Shown here in pieces: positions 1-9,252 of a stretch of DNA of 64,000 nt (position 1 is the stretch's first letter; each line of letters opens with the position of its first letter). The DNA comes from Artemia franciscana (lineage: Eukaryota > Arthropoda > Branchiopoda > Anostraca > Artemiidae): positions 26,335,658 through 26,399,657 of the forward strand of contig NC_088873.1 of the NCBI RefSeq assembly GCF_032884065.1. Direction: 5' to 3'. Below the pieces are notes generated by a model, which saw nothing but the letters and a program-made list of their open reading frames with translations, had not been told where the DNA came from and searched no databases. The position numbers and the translations under genes are program-made.

Positions 1-253
1 TGCTGGCAATTGGTAACGGAAAGCTTCCAGTAGTGGGAAAGCCAAAAATGTTGTATATTCGCAATTTTTACGTAGTTTGAAACACATATATAAATCTATC
101 TATATTCACAGGTGGGACACAGGGACACAACTACAATGGCGCGTAACTAATATGGCGCGTAACGACTTACGCGCGCGGGGGGGCTTGGGGGGGGCGCGAA
201 GCGCCCCACCAACTAGGTGTTGGGGTGGCGCGAAGCGCCACCCCAACAGCTAG
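1..253 (+). mobile_element. Helitron copy A, 3' end
   Basis: This is the terminal part of a rolling-circle (Helitron) transposon. Bases 1-85 are a worn remnant of the C-terminal codons of the Helitron helicase; the same words (reading [12 protein letters not shown] in better copies) recur at 1,480-1,518 and 33,756-33,790. A GC-rich tail follows, with ACTTACGCGCGCGGGG-type sequence, a first hairpin, CTAG, a second hairpin and the terminal CTAG at 250-253 followed by T. A hairpin a few bases before a terminal CTRR is the hallmark of Helitron 3' ends. The element continues off the left edge of the window. Confidence 0.85.
191..253 (+). repeat. Tandem double terminal hairpin of Helitron (two CTAG modules)
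   Basis: Two hairpin modules lie in a row. Module 1: stem GGGGCGC / GCGCCCC with loop GAA (191-207), spacer ACCAA, CTAG at 213-216. Module 2: stem GGGGTGGCGC / GCGCCACCCC with loop GAA (222-244), spacer AACAG, CTAG at 250-253. Loop, spacer length (5 nt) and CTAG are the same in both, so one module looks like a duplicate of the other. The second module supplies the actual terminus in copies A and D. Confidence 0.85.
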
Positions 254-303
254 TATATATATATATATAAATAAGTTGTCTGTGTGTGTGTGGGTCTGTC
301 GGG

Positions 304-334
304 TGACGTCATGTTTGTGTGTTGACTGACGTCA
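304..334. promoter_or_regulatory. Two perfect TGACGTCA (CRE-type) palindromes
   Basis: TGACGTCA occurs at 304-311 and 327-334 in the 5' end of Helitron copy B. TGACGTCA is the full consensus for CREB/ATF-type bZIP factors. The sites lie in a degenerate 21-bp repeat of the type GTCGACTGACGTCATGTTTG that is also present at 36,121-36,222 and 63,984-64,000. Binding or function here is only inferred. Confidence 0.5.
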
Positions 335-354
335 TGTTTTCGACTGACGAAATT

Positions 355-1330
355 ACAGACCGGGACATCGGGACACAAATGACGACGGGGACAAAGGCAC
401 ATAGGGAATATAAATGGCGACCGGGACACTCAAAGAGAAAGGGACCGGGACACAAGGAATGTTCGATTAGCAATCACAATCAAAGCACCGGGACACAAAT
501 GACGACCGGGACACAGGCAGTATAAATGACGACCAGGACATAAGTAAAAAAAAACTAAAAAAAACTAATAAAAGGTAAAAACTATAAAAAAACTAAAAAG
601 AAAAAAAAAACTAAAAACTAATAAAAAAAACTAAAAAAGCTAAAAAACTAAAAAAAAACTAAAAAAGAAAAAAAAGAAAAAAGGAAAAAAAATGAAAAAT
701 AAAGGCGAAAAATAAAACTAAAAAAACTAAAAAAAAAAATAAAAAGAAAAAAAACTTAAAAAAAGTAAAAACCAAAAAAAAATAAAAAGAAAAAAAGGGG
801 AAAAATACAAAAATTTATTTCATCATATACCATTTCAAAAACGAATGTATATACAGACCGGGACACCGGGATACAAATGACGACCGGGACACAGGGAATA
901 TAAATGACGACCGGGACACAGGGATACAACTACAACGGGGACGCCGGGGGGCACAGGGGATATATAAATGACGACGGGGACACAGGGAATGTTCGATTAG
1001 CAATCACCATCAACAAAGCTCAAGGGCAATCATTAGAATCATGATGTATAACTAAAAAAAACTAAAAAAAAGGTAAAAAACTAAAAACTAAAAAAAAGAC
1101 CAATTCAAAAGAGAATGTATACAAAGACCGGGACACCGGGACACAAATGACGACCGTGACACCGGGATTCAAGGAATATAAATGACGCCTGGGACACTCA
1201 AAGAGAAATCACAGACTGGGACACCGGGACACAAATGACGACCGGGACACAGGGAAACAACAACAACGGGGACGCCGGGGGGCACAGGGGGATATATAAA
1301 TGACGACGGGACACAGGGAATGTTTGATTA
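355..1330. repeat. GACCGGGACACAGGG minisatellite, three blocks
   Basis: Blocks at about 355-535, 855-1,015 and 1,117-1,320 are built from variants of GACCGGGACACAGGGAATAT separated by AAATGAC. Each block ends in the same short piece of helicase coding sequence (beginning TTCGATTAGCAATCAC, encoding LAITINKAQ). The same minisatellite is in Helitron copy D (36,240-36,460), with a remnant in copy C on the other strand (about 35,374-35,403). Open reading frames over these blocks are artefacts of the repeat. Confidence 0.8.
541..812. repeat. A-rich low-complexity tract (AAAACTAAAAA units)
   Basis: This is nearly pure A with interspersed CT, GG and G, built from drifting AAAACTAAAAAA words. The reverse complement of the same type of tract occupies 35,400-35,835 inside Helitron copy C, where it follows a tRNA-like sequence. 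It may therefore be the expanded A-tail of an old SINE carried by this Helitron family. A shorter tract of the same kind lies at 1,048-1,100. Confidence 0.7.
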
Positions 1331-1518
1331 GCAATCACCATCAACAAAGCTCAAGAGCAATCATTACAATCATGAGGTATAGATCTGAATACGTATTGTT
1401 TTCCCATGGACCATTATATGTTGCATGTTCAAGAGTCGGTAAATCTGACAATCTATTTATATGCACAGACAATGGGACAGCAAAGAATGTTGTATATTCG
1501 CAAGTTTTACGTAGTTAA
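1316..1518 (+). pseudogene. Helitron PIF1-like helicase, C-terminal remnant
   Basis: The sequence reads LAITINKAQ-EQSL and, after a break, [15 protein letters not shown] followed by the C-terminal VVYSQVLRS and a stop. AITINKAQGQS and LYVA.SRV are conserved C-terminal helicase motifs of the PIF1-like domain in Helitron Rep/helicase proteins. The segment between them has lost bases. Only about 60 of more than a thousand residues remain, so it is non-functional. The same remnant recurs at 36,455-36,650 and, in longer form, at 33,756-35,029 on the minus strand. Confidence 0.8.
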
Positions 1519-1829
1519 AAACACAACTACAATGGCGCGTAACTAATATGGCGCATAACGACTTACGCGCGCGGGGGGCTTGGGGGAGGGCGCGAAGCGC
1601 CCCCACCAACTAGGTGTTGGGGTGGCGCGAAACAATTCAGTGTCTATTTAAATCAGAAAAAAGTCCTTTACCAACAACTGGTGTGAAACTGAGATTAATC
1701 CTTTTTGAAAGAATAGATAGATGTTAACTGTTCAACGACTGAGTACTCATAACTATATTGAGTTGCGTAATGACATGAATGAAGCTTCTTTTGTAGGAAC
1801 GCCAGATTGGATACCTGATACAAAGTAGC

Positions 1830-2100
1830 AAGGACTTTAAAAGAAAGGTTGATTGCTGGGGTAGGAGGCTTCTAGAGCTATGCTCTGATAGTGCTCTTGT
1901 GGTTGGAAATGGACGATTTGGTAAGGATGCAGAGGTGGGTGAGTTTACCTGTCTTTCAGGAAAAAATCCAAGCATAATTGATTATATATTGGTTGGGCTC
2001 GAGCTTGTGAAATACACAATGTGCGTTGAGGTTCTATGTATCATAGGGTCAGATCATTTTCCAGTGGAGGTTAAACTAAGCCTTATAGCGGGAATAATGG
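1830..2100 (+). pseudogene. LINE-A endonuclease, C-terminal end
   Basis: The frame starting near 1,845 reads a degraded exonuclease-endonuclease-phosphatase end: VVGNGRFG, then SIIDYILVG and GSDHFPVEV. The D-Y-I and SDH(F/L)P motifs are the closing catalytic and structural motifs of apurinic-type endonucleases in non-LTR elements. The N-terminal two thirds are absent. It is a relic without likely activity. Confidence 0.7.
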
Positions 2101-2699
2101 GTAAGCAAATGTAGTGAAGAAGAGCAATGATGATTTTGAAAAAAAAATTATTATAAGAAGCATTTAAAGACTGAGTGGAGTTGTAAGGAGCTGGAGTTGA
2201 TAGGAAATGAACTTTTGAGGCCCGAGGCAATTGAAAGGCTTGGAATTATTTACAAATGATCAATGGATATTGATATGACTCTGGATGAATTAGGTTCAGT
2301 TATTTATAATTGTGCTCAAAAGTCTGAAAGGTTAAATGAGAAAATAAATGTAAATTTCTTTGACAATGAGTGTAAAGTTATGATAAATTATTTAGAAGGT
2401 TGACTAGAGGCAGTTAAAAATTATTCTTCATCTGAGGAAAATCATGAATTATTGTTGATATTTAAAGAAAAAAGAAGAGAATATAAAATCGTCGATAAAA
2501 ACAAAAAAGTGGCAGAAGCTTAGAGAAGAACAGAAGGAGCTTAAGCAAGCTTTTAATCTAGGTAATACAAAAGATTTCTGGTCAAAAATTAAATCAATGG
2601 ATAATAAAACAAAGGCCCTATCAGATATCCCAGCGGCTGATACCTGGTCAAGTTATTTATAGAGTATAGAAGGGGAATGTATAGAATTAAGTAATGAGA

Positions 2700-4485
2700 A
2701 TTGGAGCGATTTTGTGTTGTTCCCTATGAGAGAAAAGAATTATGATTGTGTAAGAGAAGTTTCGTCAGAAGAAATTAGGAAAGTTGTCAGAAATATGAAA
2801 GGAAGGTCTCGACCAGAAACAGATGGAATACCAGCAATTCTAATAAAGAGGTCACTTAATGTGATATTACCTGTGTTAGTTTACATATTTGATAGAATTT
2901 AATAGTGATTGAGTATGGTCTTCTACATGGAGGATATCTATAATGATACCTATATTTAAAGGGGGGAGTCCCAGGGATCATGAGAGTTATAGGCTGATAG
3001 CCTTAGCTTCTATACTTAGCAAAATCTTAGAGAAAATTTTAGATAGCCGGTTAAAGGATTGGCTAGACGGTATTGGAGTTATGAAAGAAGAACAGGGAGG
3101 TTTTAGAAAAGATTATAGTACTACGGATAGAGTGTTTATTTTAAGTGGATTAATTGAAAAGTATGGATCAGGAAAAAATTATTTATATCTTGCATTTTTG
3201 GACTTAAAAAAAGCGTTTAATAATGTCAATAGAGTTCTGCTTTAAGAAAGCCTACATGACTTGGGGCTACCTTCTTGTTTCATTCGTTTGGTTGTAAATA
3301 TGTATTTTGAAACTAGTGGAATAGTAAGAGTATATGGGTCGGGTATTTCGAGACCTTTTAAAGTTAAGAAAGGAGTAAAGCAGGGAAGTGCCTTTTCACC
3401 TCGACTTTTTGGTCTTTTTATTAATGACATTATTGAATTTTTAGCAAAAAATGGGCTCCAACAGTGAGATCAGGTAATAAAAACTTCTCTTTGTTGTTGT
3501 TTGCGGATGACATTGCTCTAGCGGCGAATTCGGCAAATAATTTACAGAAGCTCCTGGATTTAACAGATGATTATCTGAAGATAAAGTTCCTGCAGGTAAA
3601 TGTTCAGAAATCAAAAGTGATTATATTTAACAAGAGGAATGATAAATGTGAAAATAAATTTTGGTTTAACGGGGAGGAGATACAAGTTATGGATAAAATT
3701 AAGTATCTTGGACATATTTTTCAAAGTAATTGAAGATGGAATTCTCATATGGAATTCTCATATAAAGGAAACGTTAAACCGGGGAAGAGCAGCAATGTTT
3801 ACAATTTTCCGGAATAACGTAAAGAGAATAAAAAATTTGTCGTTACATAAATGGGTCTTTTTATCGAGAATAAAGCACATTCTACATTACGGAGCAGAGA
3901 TTTGGGGGCATGAGAAAGCGGCTCAGATAGAGATTATTCAATTAGAATACTTTAAGAGATTGTTTCGGCTGCATAGACTAACTCATTCCCAGTTTTTAAA
4001 TGGTCTCAATGATTAAATTCTGGTTGAAAGTCGTCCAGTTACCGAGTGACAGGTTGCTTAAGACAGGTTATGAAGATTTACTCTAGCAGAAAAAAAAGAT
4101 CATGGCCAATAAAAATAAAAGACATTTTAGACAAAACGGGGTTTTCCTTTGTTTGGAATGAAGGTAGAGGACCAGCGGATATAAATACAAATTGGGAGAA
4201 TGAGATTAAGATTGTACTAGAGAACCAAATGATTCAGAAATGAAGTGAGGAGATAAAAAAATCAAAACATTAAAGTTATATAAGGATGCTAAGGTGGTTT
4301 ATGGGCAGGAGTTCTGCTTTAAGCTGAATTTACCACCTACATATTTGACGTTGTGGATGCAGCTCAAGGCTAATTGCCTGCCAACTAGTGCAAGATTTAT
4401 AAAATATTCTAAAGAAAGATGTTCCAATGAAGACAGATATACTTGCCCGCTTTGTAGAGTTAAAGAGGATTATTTAGTGCATTAA
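2700..4485 (+). pseudogene. LINE-A reverse transcriptase and C-terminal region
   Basis: The RT is spread over several frames. Fingers: SYRLIALASILSKILEKIL (2,985-3,045), then GGFRKDYST. Palm A: LYLAFLDLKKAFNNV (about 3,183-3,225). KKGVKQGSAFSPRLF (3,367-3,410). Palm C: LLFADDIALAA with the catalytic DD (FADD at 3,500-3,511), and KIKYLGHIF at the thumb boundary. The region after the RT includes ILHYGAEIWG (about 3,880) and a terminal CPLC...H motif (4,445-4,485), resembling the C-terminal zinc-binding motif of LINEs. Stops and frameshifts at about 2,900, 3,243, 3,465 and 3,733 show it is dead. Confidence 0.85.
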
Positions 4486-4902
4486 TTCAGCCGGTGCCAG
4501 GGGCTCTCTACGATAAGGAAAGGAATACTTGGAAATAATAAGTTGATGCTTCCAGGTGTCTTAAATAGTACGTCGCCTCAGTTTATTTGTAGAGTAGCAA
4601 GGTATCTGGAAATTTTGTTAAATAAAAAATAATAATAATAAATTAAATTTAAAAAAAAGAAAAAAAATCACCGTAGAAGGTAAATGTAATGTTTTATTTA
4701 TGTCTTTTTCCGAGTGTTAAGCGTTCTTTTCTATGATCCTTTTCAAGTATTAAGCACTAGTATTAGGTTAATTCAGTGTTTCATTTAAGCGTTTTATGAT
4801 GATCGCTGATCAAAGTTTGTATTATTTGTGTCTTTCGCCTATGTTATTGTACTGTGTTCATGGCTGTATATTTGGCTTTAAAATATACTTATCTATCTAT
4901 CA

Positions 4903-5737
4903 TAAAAGGAAAAAAAATCTGAAAAAACTTGTTCAAAGAAAAATAAAGCTACATTAAAACAAGTTTGAGTAGAAAGTCAAATAACAGTTCAAACTTACAA
5001 CCAGTAAGGATTCTTATCTTTATCACAACATCAATATATCTTTAAACAGACATTTCCATAGTTTTAATCTTGTCTCGAGCAATAACAAATTTGAAGGACG
5101 CATTCAAATTGTTTTACGGTGTTTCGAATAAAAGCGGCATATTTAAAAAACACATTCATATATTTTCTTATTTTGAAAAAAAACACTGTTTGAAGCACAC
5201 ATTTGTATACCTTTATCACACAAAGACACAAACACACAGGCAGAGAGACATAGATACAGCAGCCAAATATGAAATATACATTTCCATATTTTCTTCTTGT
5301 TACGAGGAAAAATACATTTTGAAGAAACACAAACGCACACACAAACACACACACATACACGCACACACGAACACAGACACGCATACATACACACACACAC
5401 ACAGGCACACAAATTTTGTTAAAATGTCTGTGCTTGTTGTTGTTAAATTGCGAATTTGTAAAATTCGCAAATGTCCAATATAGAAATTCCCAATAAAGTA
5501 AATATTCGTTGTAGGGAAAAACAGCTATTCATTTGACTATTCATTGTAATTTATATTAGTTTTTAGTCTCATTTAGTCATTGATAGTAATCTCTGCTCAT
5601 TGTAAGTTTGATCTATTATTGGACTTACTTTTTGCTCGTATTTGGTTTAATGTAGCTTTTTTTTCTTTGGAAAATTATATTTTTCCAATTTTTTTTTTTT
5701 TATTTCCATCCGGTTTTAATTGACAAAGTTTTTTTTT
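4903..5737. other. AT-rich spacer with (CA)n microsatellite
   Basis: No gene is seen. A (CA)n-rich, imperfect microsatellite lies at about 5,320-5,411. Reading frames across it (TH/CVCV repeats on the two strands) are produced by the repeat. The rest is AT-rich and featureless by eye. Confidence 0.6.
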
Positions 5738-8655
5738 ATCAAACTGTTCGTGGTAACGAACTGTAGTAAGGAGCGAACCGGCTCAATAGTAAACGAAACT
5801 CTAAAAAAAGGAATTTTGATGCTAAAAGATACATCAAAAGAATCAGATTTTCGTGCTGATTCTAAATATATAAATTTCATCAAATTTAGTCTTTGTCATC
5901 AAAAGTTACGAGCCTGAGAAAATTTGCCTTATTTTGGAAAATAGGCAGAAACACCACCTAAAAGTCATAGAATCTTAACGAAAATCACACCATCGCATTT
6001 GACGTATCAGAGAACCCTTTAGCAAAAATTTCAAGCTCCTATCTTCAAAAATGTGGAATTTCGTATTTTTTGCCAGAAGACAAATCACGGGTGCGTGTTT
6101 ATTTGTTTGTTTGTTTTGTTTGTTTATTTTTCCCAGGGGTCAACGTATCGACCAAGTGGCCCTAGAATGTCGCAAGAGGGCTCATTCTAACGGAAATGAA
6201 AAGTTCTAGTGCTCTTTTTAAGTGACCTAAAATTGGAGGGCACCTAGGCCCCCTCCCACGGTCATTTTTCCAAAACGGATCAAAATTTTAAGATAGCCAT
6301 TTTGTTCCGCATAGTCGAAAATTATAATAACTATGTCTTTAGGAATGACTTACTCCCCCATAATCCCTGGGGGGTGGGGGTGAGAGGAAGGGGCTACGTG
6401 GGAGGATCTTTCCTTCGAGGAATATGTCATGGGGGAAGAAAAATTCAATGAAAAGGGCGTAGGATTTTCTAACATTACCATAAAAAAAATGAAAAAATAA
6501 ACCTGAAAATGTTTTTTCAATTGAAAGTAAGGAGTAGCATTGAAACTTAAAACGAACAGAGATTATTACGCAGATGAGGGGTTCTAACAATACTTTAGAA
6601 TAAAGAGCGAGGTGTTTAGGAGGAGATAAATACCTCGCTCTTTATGCTAAAGCATTTTTAGTAATTTCAACTATTTATTCTACGGCCTTTCTAATTCAGG
6701 GGTCATTCTTAAAGAATTGGGACAAAACTTACGATTTAGTGTAAAGAGCGAGGTATTGACGAGGGTGTTACGTAAGTTAATTCTTAAGTTACGTATATTT
6801 TTTACTAATAAAAACGTTTGTTAAAAATTAAAAGTTCTGGTTGCCTTTTTAAGTAAGCGAAAAATTGGAGGGCAACTAGGCCTCCTAATTTTTGTAAATT
6901 TGTTTGTTAATAAAAAATGTATGTACAATAAATGTCATTACTAGTAGATTCATCTTTTAGATTTTTTCTTCTTCTACATGTAGTTGGTCATTGACAAAGA
7001 CTAGCGGCGGCAGATCATTTGGATTCCACTTGTATAAATAAAAAAAAACATGTTTTTTTTAACTGAAAGTAAGGAGCGACATTAAAACTTAAAACGAACA
7101 GAAATTACTTGTATATGAAAGGGGCTGCTTCCTCATAAACGATGAAAACAGTAAAAAACTTTAGCGTAAAGAGCGGGGCGTTGATGAGGAAGCAGCCCCT
7201 TTCATATACGAAGTAATTTCTGTTCGTTTTGAGTATTAATGTCGCTCCTTACTTTCAGTTAAAAAACTTGTATTTTTTATTTAATTTCTGCAAGTTTTTG
7301 AATCAATGCATGTTTTGATTTTGGCTCTCCGCAGAGGAATAATTAAAACGAAATTTGCATATTCTTTTGGCTAAATGGCTTTTTCATAATTTTGAGAAAA
7401 AAATAGCGGGGGAGGAAGCCTAGTTGCCTTCCAATTTTCGGTTAATTAAAAAGGCAACTAGAAATTTTAATTTTTTACGAATCTTTTTATTAGTAAAAGA
7501 TATACGTAATTTATAAATTAGCTTACGTAAAGAACTTTTTTATTCTCATGTTTTTATTATATATATGGGGGGGTTCGCCCCCTCGTCAATATCTCGCTCT
7601 TTATACTAAAGTTTAAATTTTGTCCCAATTCATTAAGAATGACCCCTGAATCACAAAAGCCGTAGATTAAATAGTTGAAATTACTAAATATTAGTTTAGC
7701 GTAAAGAGCGAGGTATTAGGAGGAGGCGAGCCCCTCATATGGGTAATAATTTCTGTTTGTTTTAAGTTTTAATGCTGCTCCTTACTTACACCAGAAAAAA
7801 ACTTTTTCATATTTATTTTTTCATTGTTTTTTTAAGTAATGCTAGTAAATCCTGCGCTCCCTTCATGTACATTTTCTTCTCCCATGACAAATTCCTCGAT
7901 GGAAAGTTCCCCCAGCATATCCTCCTCTGCTCAACCCCTCCCCCAACCAAAAAATCCTCCTGAGAACGCCTGTACATTTCTCAATAACCATTGCTATATG
8001 TAAGCACTGGTCAAAGTTTGTAACTTGTAGCCCCTCCCACGGGGACTGTGGGGGAGTAAGTCGTCCCCAAAGACATAGTTATAAGGTTTTTCGACTACGC
8101 TGAACAAAATGGCCATCTCAGAATTTTGATCCGTTGAATTCGGGAAAATAATTAGCGTGGGAGGGGGCCTAGGTGCCATCCAATGTCTTTTGTCACTTAA
8201 AAGGGCACTAGAACTTTTCATTTCCGTTAGAATGAGCCCTCTCGTAACATTCTAGGACAACTGGGTCGATACGATCACCCCTGGGAAAAAAAACACACAC
8301 ACAAAAAAAATAAACACGCATCCGTGTGGAGCACGTATCCGTGTGTTCAGGAGCTTGAAACTTCTACAGAAGGGTTCTCTGATACGCTGAATCTGATGGT
8401 GTGATTTTCGTTAAGATTCTATGACTTTTAGGGGTGTTTCCCCTATTTTCTAAAATAGCGCAAATTTTCTCAGGCTCATAACTTTTGATGAGTAAGACTA
8501 AACTTGATGAAACTTATATATTTAAAATCAACATTAAAATACGATTCTTTTGATGTAGCTATTGGTATCAAAATGCCATTTTTTAGAGTTTTGGTTACTA
8601 TTGAGCCGGATCGCTCCTTACTACAGTTCGTCACTACGAACTGTTTGACTGATCG
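5738..8655. mobile_element. Giant foldback (long inverted repeat) element, copy 1
   Basis: The left and right halves are reverse complements along their whole length, with small gaps. Examples: the outer block with AACGAACTGTAGTAAGGAGC (5,755) pairs with about 8,610-8,640; ATCAAAAGTTACGAGCCTGAG pairs with CTCAGGCTCATAACTTTTGAT (about 8,471); GGGCACCTAGGCCCCCTCCCA (6,239) pairs with 8,157-8,176. The centre is near 7,161. Total length is about 2.9 kb, with arms of about 1.4 kb. No transposase frame is visible, so it is non-autonomous. Related pieces are at 9,253-10,925, 48,035-49,130 and 50,573-50,960. Confidence 0.85.
7051..7270. repeat. Central palindrome of foldback copy 1
   Basis: The segment AACTGAAAGTAAGGAGCGAC (7,061-7,080) is answered by GTCGCTCCTTACTTTCAGTT at 7,241-7,260, and the block with GGGGCTGCTTCCTCAT (7,123-7,138) by ATGAGGAAGCAGCCCC (7,184-7,199). 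The unpaired core is about 45 nt. It could fold into a hairpin with stems of about 85-90 bp. The words AAAGAGCGAGGTRTT and CGAACAGAAATTA recur through all foldback copies. Confidence 0.85.
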
Positions 8656-9252
8656 CTTAGTCAAAATTCAGAGTCACAATTTGTACAATACCATGTAAAT
8701 TAATTTTTATTATATCTTTTTGTGAAGACAATGATACTATATTCTCTCATAATGTAAAATGCATGTGTTTCAATCTGCTTATTTGAAACAATATCACAAA
8801 AAGTATTTTCATATAAACAATCACTCTCTGTAACAGCCAAATAAAAATCAGTAGGTTTATAAGCATAGTAGTAATTGTCTTAACGACGATTACGTAGAAA
8901 CTATATTCTCTTTTTACTCCAAGAGTTGAAGCGTAGACCAGGTTATTCCTCGCAAAACAATTTAAAATCACAAAGATACCAGTCTCTTAGAAATAAAACT
9001 AAAATCATCATTTAGATTTTTTGGTACTCTTGTTTCATTTTCCTACCATCAACAACAAGTCCACTATCATCTTGCAACGGAGTAAAACCACTCACATCCA
9101 ATTGTAAAATATGTTTAATATAAACAAAAATTTAAAGTAAATTAATATTCGCAATGATATAGCGCTGAAGGCTTCTTCACTACATCGCTAAAACTTCAAG
9201 ATTTTATAGTTCGGAAGGGTAATGAAGAACCCGGTAATGACGATTTCACTAC
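8656..9252. other. AT-rich spacer, nothing recognised
   Basis: Unique-looking AT-rich sequence between the two foldback copies. No coding motif or repeat is recognised. Confidence 0.5.

Larger units (their letters stand above)
254..1631 (+). mobile_element. Helitron copy B, internally rearranged, 3' hairpin cut
   Basis: The element begins directly after the CTAG of copy A with a TA run and AAATAAGTTGTCTGTG, which matches the 5' end of the copies near 36,090 and 63,930. It then holds TGACGTCA palindromes, a GACCGGGACACAGGG minisatellite, A-rich tracts and the helicase C-terminus. The tail repeats that of copy A: GC-rich strip, first hairpin, CTAG at 1,610-1,613, then the 5' arm and GAA loop of the second hairpin. 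It stops at 1,631, where retrotransposon-like sequence begins. There is no Rep domain, so it is a non-autonomous derivative. Confidence 0.8.
1632..4902 (+). mobile_element. Decayed non-LTR retrotransposon (LINE-A), 5'-truncated
   Basis: The order is endonuclease C-terminus, reverse transcriptase, C-terminal region, 3' UTR. The 5' boundary coincides with the cut hairpin of Helitron copy B, so the 5' end is missing; no ORF1 is seen. The 3' UTR (about 4,640-4,902) ends in TTTAAAATATACTTATCTATCTATC, a short (TATC)n tail of the kind many LINEs carry. The coding part has several frameshifts and stops. The clade is not determined; no RNase H domain is evident. Confidence 0.8.

Noticed and set aside
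815..1003. Minus-strand frame rich in SRCPG/SRSSF
   Set aside because: It is the complement of the GACCGGGACAC minisatellite; the same shadow appears at 36,220-36,562.
5064..5483. Frames of 89-137 codons with CVCV/THTH repeats
   Set aside because: They cross the (CA)n microsatellite; both strands are open for the same reason.
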